DNA from: Limnomonas spitsbergensis
Lineage: Eukaryota; Chlorophyta; Chlorophyceae; Chlamydomonadales
DNA length: 64,000 nt
NCBI GenBank assembly: GCA_037349105.1
Contig: JAYJMM010000114.1
Coordinates: 868,001 to 932,000, forward strand
Direction: 5' to 3'
Below are positions 1 to 13,272 of the stretch, in pieces. The translations under genes were made by a program, and so were the position numbers. Position 1 is the first letter of the stretch. Every line of letters begins with the position of its first letter. The notes under the pieces were generated by a model. It was not told where the DNA came from and ran no database searches. It worked only from the letters and a program-made list of their open reading frames with translations.

Positions 1-3000
1 AGACCTGTGCATGTGCTAGAACCCTCTGAACCCAACGGCCAGCAGACCTGTGCATGTGCTAGAACCCTCTGAACCCAACGGCCAGCAGACCTGTGCGTGT
101 GCTAGAACCCTCTGAACCCAACGGCCAGCAGACCTGTGCATGTGCTAGAACCCTCTGAACCCAACGGCCAGCAGACCTGTGCATGTGCTAGAACCCTCTG
201 AACCCAACGGCCAGCAGACCTGTGCGTGTGCTAGAACCCTCTGAACCCAACGGCCAGCAGACCTGTGCGTGTGCTAGAACCCTCTGAACCCAACGGCCAG
301 CAGACCTGTGCATGTGCTAGAACCCTCTGAACCCAACGGCCAGCAGACCTGTGCATGTGCTAGAACCCTCTGAACCCAACGGCCAGCAGACCTGTGCGTG
401 TGCTAGAACCCTCTGAACCCAACGGCCAGCAGACCTGTGCATGTGCTAGAACCCTCTGAACCCAACGGCCAGCAGACCTGTGCGTGTGCTAGAACCCTCT
501 GAACCCAACGGCCAGCAGACCTGTGCATGTGCTAGAACCCTCTGAACCCAACGGCCAGCAGACCTGTGCATGTGCTAGAACCCTCTGAACCCAACGGCCA
601 GCAGACCTGTGCGTGTGCTAGAACCCTCTGAACCCAACGGCCAGCAGACCTGTGCGTGTGCTAGAACCCTCTGAACCCAACGGCCAGCAGACCTGTGCAT
701 GTGCTAGAACCCTCTGAACCCAACGGCCAGCAGACCTGTGCGTGTGCTAGAACCCTCTGAACCCAACGGCCAGCAGACCTGTGCGTGTGCTAGAACCCTC
801 TGAACCCAACGGCCAGCAGACCTGTGCATGTGCTAGAACCCTCTGAACCCAACGGCCAGCAGACCTGTGCATGTGCTAGAACCCTCTGAACCCAACGGCC
901 AGCAGACCTGTGCGTGTGCTAGAACCCTCTGAACCCAACGGCCAGCAGACCTGTGCATGTGCTAGAACCCTCTGAACCCAACGGCCAGCAGACCTGTGCG
1001 TGTGCTAGAACCCTCTGAACCCAACGGCCAGCAGACCTGTGCATGTGCTAGAACCCTCTGAACCCAACGGCCAGCAGACCTGTGCGTGTGCTAGAACCCT
1101 CTGAACCCAACGGCCAGCAGACCTGTGCATGTGCTAGAACCCTCTGAACCCAACGGCCAGCAGACCTGTGCGTGTGCTAGAACCCTCTGAACCCAACGGC
1201 CAGCAGACCTGTGCAGTGTGCTAGAACCCTCTGAACCCAACGGCCAGCAGACCTGTGCATGTGCTAGAACCCTCTGAACCCAACGGCCAGCAGACCTGTG
1301 CGTGTGCTAGAACCCTCTGAACCCAACGGCCAGCAGACCTGTGCATGTGCTAGAACCCTCTGAACCCAACGGCCAGCAGACCTGTGCATGTGCTAGAACC
1401 CTCTGAACCCAACGGCCAGCAGACCTGTGCGTGTGCTAGAACCCTCTGAACCCAACGGCCAGCAGACCTGTGCGTGTGCTAGAACCCTCTGAACCCAACG
1501 GCCAGCAGACCTGTGCATGTGCTAGAACCCTCTGAACCCAACGGCCAGCAGACCTGGGCATGTGCTAGAACCCTCTGAACCCAACGGCCAGCAGACCTGT
1601 GCGTGTGCTAGAACCCTCTGAACCCAACGGCCAGCAGACCTGTGCATGTGCTAGAACCCTCTGAACCCAACGGCCAGCAGACCTGTGCATGTGCTAGAAC
1701 CCTCTGAACCCAACGGCCAGCAGACCTGTGCTTGTGCTAGAACCCTCTGAACCCAACGGCCAGCAGACCTGTGCGTGTGCTAGAACCCTCTGAACCCAAC
1801 GGCCAGCAGACCTGTGCATGTGCTAGAACCCTCTGAACCCAACGGCCAGCAGACCTGTGCGTGTGCTAGAACCCTCTGAACCCAACGGCCAGCAGACCTG
1901 TGCAGTGTGCTAGAACCCTCTGAACCCAACGGCCAGCAGACCTGTGCATGTGCTAGAACCCTCTGAACCCAACGGCCAGCAGACCTGTGCGTGTGCTAGA
2001 ACCCTCTGAACCCAACGGCCAGCAGACCTGTGCATGTGCTAGAACCCTCTGAACCCAACGGCCAGCAGACCTGTGCATGTGCTAGAACCCTCTGAACCCA
2101 ACGGCCAGCAGACCTGTGCGTGTGCTAGAACCCTCTGAACCCAACGGCCAGCAGACCTGTGCGTGTGCTAGAACCCTCTGAACCCAACGGCCAGCAGACC
2201 TGTGCATGTGCTAGAACCCTCTGAACCCAACGGCCAGCAGACCTGTGCATGTGCTAGAACCCTCTGAACCCAACGGCCAGCAGACCTGTGCGTGTGCTAG
2301 AACCCTCTGAACCCAACGGCCAGCAGACCTGTGCGTGTGCTAGAACCCTCTGAACCCAACGGCCAGCAGACCTGTGCATGTGCTAGAACCCTCTGAACCC
2401 AAACGGCCAGCAGACCTGTGCATGTGCTAGAACCCTCTGAACCCAACGGCCAGCAGACCTGTGCGTGTGCTAGAACCCTCTGAACCCAACGGCCAGCAGA
2501 CCTGTGCATGTGCTAGAACCCTCTGAACCCAACGGCCAGCAGACCTGTGCGTGTGCTAGAACCCTCTGAACCCAACGGCCAGCAGACCTGTGCATGTGCT
2601 AGAACCCTCTGAACCCAACGGCCAGCAGACCTGTGCAGTGTGCTAGAACCCTCTGAACCCAACGGCCAGCAGACCTGTGCATGTGCTAGAACCCTCTGAA
2701 CCCAACGGCCAGCAGACCTGTGCGTGTGCTAGAACCCTCTGAACCCAACGGCCAGCAGACCTGTGCATGTGCTAGAACCCTCTGAACCCAACGGCCAGCA
2801 GACCTGTGCATGTGCTAGAACCCTCTGAACCCAACGGCCAGCAGACCTGTGCGTGTGCTAGAACCCTCTGAACCCAACGGCCAGCAGACCTGTGCATGTG
2901 CTAGAACCCTCTGAACCCAACGGCCAGCAGACCTGTGCATGTGCTAGAACCCTCTGAACCCAACGGCCAGCAGACCTGTGCGTGTGCTAGAACCCTCTGA

Positions 3001-6000
3001 ACCCAACGGCCAGCAGACCTGTGCATGTGCTAGAACCCTCTGAACCCAACGGCCAGCAGACCTGTGCATGTGCTAGAACCCTCTGAACCCAACGGCCAGC
3101 AGACCTGTGCGTGTGCTAGAACCCTCTGAACCCAACGGCCAGCAGACCTGTGCAGTGTGCTAGAACCCTCTGAACCCAACGGCCAGCAGACCTGTGCATG
3201 TGCTAGAACCCTCTGAACCCAACGGCCAGCAGACCTGTGCATGTGCTAGAACCCTCTGAACCCAACGGCCAGCAGACCTGTGCGTGTGCTAGAACCCTCT
3301 GAACCCAACGGCCAGCAGACCTGTGCATGTGCTAGAACCCTCTGAACCCAACGGCCAGCAGACCTGTGCGTGTGCTAGAACCCTCTGAACCCAACGGCCA
3401 GCAGACCTGTGCATGTGCTAGAACCCTCTGAACCCAACGGCCAGCAGACCTGTGCATGTGCTAGAACCCTCTGAACCCAACGGCCAGCAGACCTGTGCGT
3501 GTGCTAGAACCCTCTGAACCCAACGGCCAGCAGACCTGTGCGTGTGCTAGAACCCTCTGAACCCAACGGCCAGCAGACCTGTGCATGTGCTAGAACCCTC
3601 TGAACCCAACGGCCAGCAGACCTGGGCATGTGCTAGAACCCTCTGAACCCAACGGCCAGCAGACCTGTGCGTGTGCTAGAACCCTCTGAACCCAACGGCC
3701 AGCAGACCTGTGCATGTGCTAGAACCCTCTGAACCCAACGGCCAGCAGACCTGTGCGTGTGCTAGAACCCTCTGAACCCAACGGCCAGCAGACCTGTGCT
3801 TGTGCTAGAACCCTCTGAACCCAACGGCCAGCAGACCTGTGCGTGTGCTAGAACCCTCTGAACCCAACGGCCAGCAGACCTGTGCATGTGCTAGAACCCT
3901 CTGAACCAACGGCCAGCAGACCTGTGCGTGTGCTAGAACCCTCTGAACCCAACGGCCAGCAGACCTGTGCGTGTGCTAGAACCCTCTGAACCCAACGGCC
4001 AGCAGACCTGTGCATGTGCTAGAACCCTCTGAACCCAACGGCCAGCAGACCTGTGCGTGTGCTAGAACCCTCTGAACCCAACGGCCAGCAGACCTGTGCA
4101 TGTGCTAGAACCCTCTGAACCCAACGGCCAGCAGACCTGTGCATGTGCTAGAACCCTCTGAACCCAACGGCCAGCAGACCTGTGCGTGTGCTAGAACCCT
4201 CTGAACCCAACGGCCAGCAGACCTGTGCGTGTGCTAGAACCCTCTGAACCCAACGGCCAGCAGACCTGTGCATGTGCTAGAACCCTCTGAACCCAACGGC
4301 CAGCAGACCTGTGCATGTGCTAGAACCCTCTGAACCCAACGGCCAGCAGACCTGTGCATGTGCTAGAACCCTCTGAACCCAACGGCCAGCAGACCTGTGC
4401 ATGTGCTAGAACCCTCTGAACCCAACGGCCAGCAGACCTGTGCATGTGCTAGAACCCTCTGAACCCAACGGCCAGCAGACCTGTGCATGTGCTAGAACCC
4501 TCTGAACCCAACGGCCAGCAGACCTGTGCAGTGTGCTAGAACCCTCTGAACCCAACGGCCAGCAGACCTGTGCAGTGTGCTAGAACCCTCTGAACCCAAC
4601 GGCCAGCAGACCTGTGCAGTGTGCTAGAACCCTCTGAACCCAACGGCCAGCAGACCTGTGCATGTGCTAGAACCCTCTGAACCCAACGGCCAGCAGACCT
4701 GTGCATGTGCTAGAACCCTCTGAACCCAACGGCCAGCAGACCTGTGCGTGTGCTAGAACCCTCTGAACCCAACGGCCAGCAGACCTGTGCATGTGCTAGA
4801 ACCCTCTGAACCCAACGGCCAGCAGACCTGTGCATGTGCTAGAACCCTCTGAACCCAACGGCCAGCAGACCTGTGCGTGTGCTAGAACCCTCTGAACCCA
4901 ACGGCCAGCAGACCTGTGCGTGTGCTAGAACCCTCTGAACCCAACGGCCAGCAGACCTGTGCATGTGCTAGAACCCTCTGAACCCAACGGCCAGCAGACC
5001 TGTGCATGTGCTAGAACCCTCTGAACCCAACGGCCAGCAGACCTGTGCATGTGCTAGAACCCTCTGAACCCAACGGCCAGCAGACCTGTGCATGTGCTAG
5101 AACCCTCTGAACCCAACGGCCAGCAGACCTGTGCATGTGCTAGAACCCTCTGAACCCAACGGCCAGCAGACCTGTGCATGTGCTAGAACCCTCTGAACCC
5201 AACGGCCAGCAGACCTGTGCGTGTGCTAGAACCCTCTGAACCCAACGGCCAGCAGACCTGTGCGTGTGCTAGAACCCTCTGAACCCAACGGCCAGCAGAC
5301 CTGTGCATGTGCTAGAACCCTCTGAACCCAACGGCCAGCAGACCTGTGCATGTGCTAGAACCCTCTGAACCCAACGGCCAGCAGACCTGTGCATGTGCTA
5401 GAACCCTCTGAACCCAACGGCCAGCAGACCTGTGCGTGTGCTAGAACCCTCTGAACCCAACGGCCAGCAGACCTGTGCATGTGCTAGAACCCTCTGAACC
5501 CAACGGCCAGCAGACCTGTGCAGTGTGCTAGAACCCTCTGAACCCAACGGCCAGCAGACCTGTGCAGTGTGCTAGAACCCTCTGAACCCAACGGCCAGCA
5601 GACCTGTGCGTGTGCTAGAACCCTCTGAACCCAACGGCCAGCAGACCTGTGCATGTGCTAGAACCCTCTGAACCCAACGGCCAGCAGACCTGTGCATGTG
5701 CTAGAACCCTCTGAACCCAACGGCCAGCAGACCTGTGCATGTGCTAGAACCCTCTGAACCCAACGGCCAGCAGACCTGTGCATGTGCTAGAACCCTCTGA
5801 ACCCAACGGCCAGCAGACCTGTGCATGTGCTAGAACCCTCTGAACCCAACGGCCAGCAGACCTGTGCGTGTGCTAGAACCCTCTGAACCCAACGGCCAGC
5901 AGACCTGTGCATGTGCTAGAACCCTCTGAACCCAACGGCCAGCAGACCTGTGCATGTGCTAGAACCCTCTGAACCCAACGGCCAGCAGACCTGTGCATGT

Positions 6001-9000
6001 GCTAGAACCCTCTGAACCCAACGGCCAGCAGACCTGTGCATGTGCTAGAACCCTCTGAACCCAACGGCCAGCAGACCTGTGCATGTGCTAGAACCCTCTG
6101 AACCCAACGGCCAGCAGACCTGTGCATGTGCTAGAACCCTCTGAACCCAACGGCCAGCAGACCTGTGCATGTGCTAGAACCCTCTGAACCCAACGGCCAG
6201 CAGACCTGTGCGTGTGCTAGAACCCTCTGAACCCAACGGCCAGCAGACCTGTGCGTGTGCTAGAACCCTCTGAACCCAACGGCCAGCAGACCTGTGCGTG
6301 TGCTAGAACCCTCTGAACCCAACGGCCAGCAGACCTGTGCATGTGCTAGAACCCTCTGAACCCAACGGCCAGCAGACCTGTGCGTGTGCTAGAACCCTCT
6401 GAACCCAACGGCCAGCAGACCTGTGCATGTGCTAGAACCCTCTGAACCCAACGGCCAGCAGACCTGTGCATGTGCTAGAACCCTCTGAACCCAACGGCCA
6501 GCAGACCTGTGCGTGTGCTAGAACCCTCTGAACCCAACGGCCAGCAGACCTGTGCGTGTGCTAGAACCCTCTGAACCCAACGGCCAGCAGACCTGTGCAT
6601 GTGCTAGAACCCTCTGAACCCAACGGCCAGCAGACCTGTGCGTGTGCTAGAACCCTCTGAACCCAACGGCCAGCAGACCTGTGCATGTGCTAGAACCCTC
6701 TGAACCCAACGGCCAGCAGACCTGTGCATGTGCTAGAACCCTCTGAACCCAACGGCCAGCAGACCTGTGCGTGTGCTAGAACCCTCTGAACCCAACGGCC
6801 AGCAGACCTGTGCGTGTGCTAGAACCCTCTGAACCCAACGGCCAGCAGACCTGTGCATGTGCTAGAACCCTCTGAACCCAACGGCCAGCAGACCTGTGCA
6901 TGTGCTAGAACCCTCTGAACCCAACGGCCAGCAGACCTGTGCATGTGCTAGAACCCTCTGAACCCAACGGCCAGCAGACCTGTGCGTGTGCTAGAACCCT
7001 CTGAACCCAACGGCCAGCAGACCTGTGCATGTGCTAGAACCCTCTGAACCCAACGGCCAGTAGACCTGGGCATGTGCTAGAACCCTCTGAACCCAACGGC
7101 CAGCAGACCTGTGCGTGTGCTAGAACCCTCTGAACCCAACGGCCAGCAGACCTGTTCGTGTGCTAGAACCCTCTGAACCCAACGGCCAGCAGACCTGTGC
7201 ATGTGCTAGAACCCTCTGAACCCAACGGCCAGCAGACCTGGGCATGTGCTAGAACCCTCTGAACCCAACGGCCAGCAGACCTGTGCGTGTGCTAGAACCC
7301 TCTGAACCCAACGGCCAGCAGACCTGTGCATGTGCTAGAACCCTCTGAACCCAACGGCCAGCAGACCTGTGCGTGTGCTAGAACCCTCTGAACCCAACGG
7401 CCAGCAGACCTGTGCATGTGCTAGAACCCTCTGAACCCAACGGCCAGCAGACCTGTGCATGTGCTAGAACCCTCTGAACCCAACGGACAGCAGACATGTG
7501 CATGTGCTAGAACCCTCTGAACCCAACGGCCAGCAGACCTGTGCGTGTGCTAGAACCCTCTGAACCCAACGGCCAGCAGACCTGTGCGTGTGCAAGAACC
7601 CTCAGAACCCAACGGCCAGCAGACCTGTGCATGTGCTAGAACCCTCTGAACCCAACGGCCAGCAGACCTGTGCATGTGCTAGAACCCTCTGAACCCAACG
7701 GCCAGCAGACCTGTGCGTGTGCTAGAACCCTCTGAACCCAACGGCCAGCAGACCTGTGCGTGTGCTAGAACCCTCTGAACCCAACGGCCAGCAGACCTGT
7801 GCATGTGCTAGAACCCTCTGAACCCAACGGCCAGCAGACCTGTGCGTGTGCTAGAACCCTCTGAACCCAACGGCCAGCAGACCTGTGCATGTGCTAGAAC
7901 CCTCTGAACCCAACGGCCAGCAGACCTGTGCATGTGCTAGAACCCTCTGAACCCAACGGCCAGCAGACCTGTGCATGTGCTAGAACCCTCTGAACCCAAC
8001 GGCCAGCAGACCTGTGCGTGTGCTAGAACCCTCTGAACCCAACGGCCAGCAGACCTGTGCGTGTGCTAGAACCCTCTGAACCCAACGGCCAGCAGACCTG
8101 TGCGTGTGCTAGAACCCTCTGAACCCAACGGCCAGCAGACCTGTGCATGTGCTAGAACCCTCTGAACCCAACGGCCAGCAGACCTGTGCATGTGCTAGAA
8201 CCCTCTGAACCCAACGGCCAGCAGACCTGTGCATGTGCTAGAACCCTCTGAACCCAACGGCCAGCAGACCTGTGCATGTGCTAGAACCCTCTGAACCCAA
8301 CGGCCAGCAGACCTGGGCATGTGCTAGAACCCTCTGAACCCAACGGCCAGCAGACCTGTGCGTGTGCTAGAACCCTCTGAACCCAACGGCCAGCAGACCT
8401 GTGCGTGTGCTAGAACCCTCTGAACCCAACGGCCAGCAGACCTGTGCGTGTGCTAGAACCCTCTGAACCCAACGGCCAGCAGACCTGTGCATGTGCTAGA
8501 ACCCTCTGAACCCAACGGCCAGCAGACCTGTGCGTGTGCTAGAACCCTCTGAACCCAACGGCCAGCAGACCTGGGCATGTGCTAGAACCCTCTGAACCCA
8601 ACGGCCAGCAGACCTGGGCATGTGCTAGAACCCTCTGAACCCAACGGCCAGCAGACCTGTGCGTGTGCTAGAACCCTCTGAACCCAACGGCCAGCAGACC
8701 TGTGCATGTGCTAGAACCCTCTGAACCCAACGGCCAGCAGACCTGTGCATGTGCTAGAACCCTCTGAACCCAACGGCCAGCAGACCTGTGCATGTGCTAG
8801 AACCCTCTGAACCCAACGGCCAGCAGACCTGGGCATGTGCTAGAACCCTCTGAACCCAACGGCCAGCAGACCTGTGCGTGTGCTAGAACCCTCTGAACCC
8901 AACGGCCAGCAGACCTGTGCGTGTGCTAGAACCCTCTGAACCCAACAGCCAGCAGACCTGTGCGTGTGCTAGAACCCTCTGAACCCAACGGCCAGCAGAC

Positions 9001-10700
9001 CTGTGCGTGTGCTAGAACCCTCTGAACCCAACGGCCAGCAGACCTGTGCGTGTGCTAGAACCCTCTGAACCCAACGGCCAGCAGACCTGTGCGTGTGCTA
9101 GAACCCTCTGAACCCAACGGCCAGCAGACCTGTGCATGTGCTAGAACCCTCTGAACCCAACGGCCAGCAGACCTGTGCGTGTGCTAGAACCCTCTGAACC
9201 CAACGGCCAGCAGACCTGTGCGTGTGCTAGAACCCTCTGAACCCAACGGCCAGCAGACCTGTGCGTGTGCTAGAACCCTCTGAACCCAACGGCCAGCAGA
9301 CCTGTGCGTGTGCTAGAACCCTCTGAACCCAACGGCCAGCAGACCTGTGCGTGTGCTAGAACCCTCTGAACCCAACGGCCAGCAGACCTGTGCATGTGCT
9401 AGAACCCTCTGAACCCAACGGCCAGCAGACCTGTGCGTGTGCTAGAACCCTCTGAACCCAACGGCCAGCAGACCTGTGCGTGTGCTAGAACCCTCTGAAC
9501 CCAATGGCCAGCAGACCTGTGCATGTGCTAGAACCCTCTGAACCCAACGGCCAGCAGACCTGTGCGTGTGCTAGAACCCTCTGAACCTAACGGCCAGCAG
9601 ACCTGTGCGTGTGCTAGAACCCTCTGAACCCAACGGCCAGCAGACCTGTGCATGTGCTAGAACCCTCTGAACCCAACGGCCAGCAGACCTGTGCGTGTGC
9701 TAGAACCCTCTGAACCCAACGGCCAGCAGACCTGTGCATGTGCTAGAACCCTCTGAACCTAACGGCCAGCAGACCTGTGCATGTGCTAGAACCCTCTGAA
9801 CCCAACGGCCAGCAGACCTGTGCATGTGCTAGAACCCTCTGAACCCAACGGCCAGCAGACCTGGGCATGTGCTAGAACCCTCTGAACCCAACGGCCAGCA
9901 GACCTGTGCATGTGCTAGAACCCTCTGAACCCAACGGCCAGCAGACCTGTGCGTGTGCTAGAACCCTCTGAACCCAACGGCCAGCAGACCTGGGCATGTG
10001 CTAGAACCCTCTGAACCCAACGGCCAGCAGACCTGTGCGTGTGCTAGAACCCTCTGAACCCAACGGCCAGCAGACCTGGGCATGTGCTAGAACCCTCTGA
10101 ACCCAACGGCCAGCAGACCTGTGCATGTGCTAGAACCCTCTGAACCCAACGGCCAGCAGACCTGTGCGTGTGCTAGAACCCTCTGAACCCAACGGCCAGC
10201 AGACCTGTGCATGTGCTAGAACCCTCTGAACCCAACGGCCAGCAGACCTGTGCGTGTGCTAGAACCCTCTGAACCCAACGGCCAGCAGACCTGTGCGTGT
10301 GCTAGAACCCTCTGAACCCAACGGCCAGCAGACCTGTGCGTGTGCTAGAACCCTCTGAACCCAACAGCCAGCAGACCTGTGCATGTGCTAGAACCCTCTG
10401 AACCCAACGGCCAGCAGACCTGTGCGTGTGCTAGAACCCTCTGAACCTAACGGCCAGCAGACCTGTGCGTGTGCTAGAACCCTCTGAACCCAACGGCCAG
10501 CAGACCTGTGCGTGTGCTAGAACCCTCTGAACCCAACGGCCAGCAGACCTGTGCATGTGCTAGAACCCTCTGAACCCAACTGCCAGCAGACCTGTGCATG
10601 TGCTAGAACCCTCTGAACCCAACGGCCAGCAGACCTGTGCATGTGCTAGAACCCTCTGAACCCAACGGCCAGCAGACCTGTGCGTGTGCTAGAACCCTCT
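1..10700. repeat. 43-bp satellite array (~249 units)
   Basis: A head-to-tail array whose unit begins agacctgtgcatgtgctaga, continues accctctgaacccaacgg and ends ccagc, 43 bp in all. It runs without interruption from the window edge to about 10,700. Almost all variation is at one position, tgcAtgtgct or tgcGtgtgct. Rarer variants are a 44-bp form (tgcagtgtgct, only between about 1.2 and 5.6 kb), ctgggcatg (mostly after 7 kb), tgcttgtg (about 1,730 and 3,798), cctaacgg and aacagcc (after 8.9 kb). Short open frames inside it are by-products of the repeat. The array continues to the left of the window. Nothing suggests a CRISPR: there are no unique spacers. Confidence 0.98.
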
Positions 10701-11638
10701 GAGTGGTGGATTTAATGTTTATGTTCCGTGATAAAGCGGTTGCCATGCCCAGGTAGGAATTTGTTAAAGGGCTGAAGATGTGTTAACCCCAAAAATTTGA
10801 ACCCAACGGCCAGCAGGCCTGTAAAAATACCAAGTGTTGGGTCCAGCTTTTTTGATGTCCCACGGCCAAGCGGTGCCATGTCCAAGCTGGGATGCGTGTG
10901 AGACCAGCGTGAGGGGGCATCTGCCATTCCTCTTATGCTTATGAGCAAAGCTTGTATAGTATGCCACACCGTGGTGATGTGGTATATATCACCGCATATG
11001 CCGTGGTATATCACCATTGATCACCCTACTGGTATATGGGTCAGACGAGGTTGTCGTATTTGCCATGCCTAACATGCAGGTTATCAGCCAGATTTCCCCC
11101 CATCTGACTTGCCCAGGTTTCTACGGAGAGAAAAACTCGTATAACCCAAATTATGTTGAGAAGCGCTTGGCCCTCTTCTGGTGGCCACTTCCTCAGGGGG
11201 AGGGCCATCCGCATTGGTTGTACGTGTATGCTGTCAGCGCACTGCCCCCCCCCCCCCAAGGAACAGCTTCCACATGGTGTCTGGCCACAAGGTTTTGAAG
11301 AGGGGTTGAGATCCTTGGGGGGGAGGGGAAACTCACATAGTATGAGGCACCTCAATGACCACCCTCTTCAAGGCAACCTCTTGGGTCATCCCTTGTCATC
11401 GAATGTGCAGTTGCGACATGATTGGCGATGCTTGGCGCTTGGTGTCGGGTTGGGGGTGGCGGCGCTTGGCGCTTGGCGGTCGATGGGCGTGGCGGTTGAC
11501 TGGTGGGCGATGCTTGGCGCTTGGCGGTTGGGGGTGGCGGTTGGCGGTTGATTGGCGATGTCATGATTGGCGATGCACCTGGTGTTTGCGCATGCGCTTG
11601 CATCAAGTGTGAACACCACACGCATGCATGTACCGCAG
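10701..11638. other. satellite edge and low-complexity spacer or intron
   Basis: The satellite ends abruptly at 10,701. A degenerate piece (gaacccaacggccagcag) reappears at about 10,799-10,818. A G-rich imperfect repeat of tggcgcttggcg and ggcggttg lies at about 11,425-11,570. No exon is recognised here. If the protease exon at 11,639 belongs to a full-length gene, this stretch and the satellite are its intron. Confidence 0.6.
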
Positions 11639-11933
11639 GGAGCGGTACAAGCTGCGCGGTACAAGCCGTTCGTGGGAACCGCCAAGCGACCCCGCTGCGG
11701 TATGCATTCCTCAGTCCTGGCCGGACCCGCAGGCTGCCGGTTGCTACGCCCAACCGGGCCAGGGCGAGCAGGACGCCCCGCACGCAGCGGGCGGCGGTGT
11801 GCCGGGGCGCACGGAGGGTCCTTCCTCTGCAGCGGCGGCCGAGGAGCCTTTGCCAGCGTCCCTGTTCTCTCTGCTGGCTGTGGTGTGTCACAAGGGGGAC
11901 ATCGCAGGCGGGCATTACATCTGCTACGTCAAG
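11639..11933 (+). CDS. ubiquitin-specific protease (USP/UCH), His-box exon
   Basis: The frame reads RERYKLRG, then about 60 low-complexity residues, then SLFSLLAVVCHKGDI and AGGHYICYVK. The last part is the USP histidine box (LxAVVxHxGxxxxGHYxxYV); the His of GHY is the catalytic His. USPs are cysteine proteases that remove ubiquitin from proteins. The exon begins after an acceptor ending taccgcag and ends at the donor AAG|gtgaga. Joining it to the exon at 12,971 keeps the frame and gives a continuous C-terminal USP signature. The Cys box and the rest of the catalytic domain are not in the window. Confidence 0.8.
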
Positions 11934-12383
11934 GTGAGAGGGGGGGGCGTGCTGTTGCGAAGGGTGTGTCGGCAGGCTGCATGGCCTCGCCTCGGTGGCG
12001 GGCTGGGTAAGCAAAACAACAAATGCGATGCATCTGGATACCGGATTGATACCGATATATAACCGTATATATCTATTATATATAATATATACTGGTAACT
12101 GCCAGTATTTAGCCAATTAAGTAGCCGTGAGTGTTGTTCTTCTTCATATCATGTAATGTCCAACAGTGCTTAACTGTTTGCTCTCTCCTCACCTCTATTT
12201 GACAGACTTTGCCGACCCTGTGAAAAGCATCTGTTGTGTCAGGTTGGGGGTCAGGGGGTTTGGGTTAATGTGTTGGGGGTTAGGGTTCAGCTACGAAGCT
12301 ACTTGTTCGGTACGGTTCTGGCCGGCTGGGCCCCTGTACATGCTGAGCTCCCTGTCTTCAAATTCTCACACACATTTTTTTTC

Positions 12384-12530
12384 GTGACTCAGCTACATGT
12401 AAGCTACACTCCCGGCGCTAGCCGAAGGCCTCTTTGTGGCCAGCCTTGCTGCTTTGGCCACCGGTCGTAGGCCGGTCCAGGTTTGGTCCCAATCGGGCCT
12501 AAGACGGCCACAGGGCGGCCTGACGACTTG
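12384..12530 (+). repeat. interspersed ~140-bp repeat, copy 1 (+)
   Basis: Starts gtgactcagctacatgtaag, then a GC-rich body with gtggccagccttgctgcttt, ggccacc and ccaggtttggtcccaatcgg. It is a member of the family described in the findings and lies in the intron of the USP gene. Confidence 0.8.
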
Positions 12531-12734
12531 AAAGCAAACAAAGGAAGCACTGGTCACAGGCCGCTCTTATAGCTAAACCCTGAAAGCCCGTGCGCTCATG
12601 CCCTTGGCTTTGCGTGACCGCACCCCTCACATCCCTCCCTTCAAAATCGTCACTCCTTGGACCTCCTTCCAGCTTAAACAACATTGTTGTCCCAACTTTT
12701 GGGCAGTTTACTGATGTGACGGTCGGCCTCATCA

Positions 12735-12890
12735 CGGAGTCACGAGACTTTATCGGTTCTTCAGTCAGAATATCATGTTTTACTGCATAAAAGACCGTCT
12801 TAGATTTTTACTGCATACCGTAACAGAACTGCTTAGATTTTTACGGTTCTGCGGTCAGAATATCAAGTTGACTGCATAATAGACCGTCTT
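12735..12890. repeat. imperfect direct duplication in USP intron
   Basis: Two imperfect copies of a segment with cggtcagaatatcaagtt, actgcata and agaccgtctt, at about 12,757-12,805 and 12,845-12,892. They lie shortly upstream of the 12,971 acceptor. No coding content is seen. Confidence 0.6.
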
Positions 12891-12970
12891 TGCTTGTACA
12901 CCCCTTAGTCCCTTTTGCGGTGCCAGGGCACAACACTGATTTTCTTGTTTCCTTGATTTCCTTTTCTCAG

Positions 12971-13071
12971 TGCGGTGTCAGCTGGTACTGCTGCGATGAT
13001 GCATGGGTCAACATGGTGGACGAAGCGACCGTGGCCGCAAGCCAGGCCTACATGCTGTTCTACCTGCGAAG
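12971..13071 (+). CDS. ubiquitin-specific protease, last recognisable exon
   Basis: After the acceptor ttttctcag the frame reads CGVSWYCCDDAWVNMV, DEATVAASQ, AYMLFYLRR. This matches the USP C-terminal box (WxxxDDxxVxxV...AYxLFYxR), including the Asp-Asp pair that positions the catalytic His. The phase fits the exon ending at 11,933. A donor CGAAG|gtgtgag follows. Reading through it runs into an interspersed repeat at 13,146 and a stop at about 13,228, so either a further exon exists or the protein ends in repeat-derived residues. Confidence 0.8.
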
Positions 13072-13145
13072 GTGTGAGAGGCCTTGTCGGCGGGGCAAAG
13101 GAGGTTCAAGGGGACAATGTTTCTTGTTTCGGCTCCCAGGTTATT

Positions 13146-13272
13146 TCTGGCTGGCTTCGATTGGATTGGGACCGAACGTGGACCGACCTGCGACTAGTGG
13201 CCAAAGCAGCATGGCTGGCCACAGATAGGGCCTCTGGTCAGAGACCGGAGTGTAGCTGACATGTAGCTGATC
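13146..13272 (-). repeat. interspersed ~140-bp repeat, copy 2 (-)
   Basis: Reverse-oriented copy: attgggaccgaacgtggacc, gtggccaaagcagcatggct, ggccacag, ending gtagctgacatgtagctgat. Confidence 0.8.

Noticed and set aside
1..10700. CRISPR-like or protein-coding repeat
   Set aside because: Units are contiguous with no unique spacers, 43 bp shifts the frame, and stops are frequent.
11352..12116. Minus-strand 254-codon frame over the USP exon
   Set aside because: It is antisense to the USP His-box exon and G-rich spacer, with low-complexity Arg/Pro/Ala composition and no motif.
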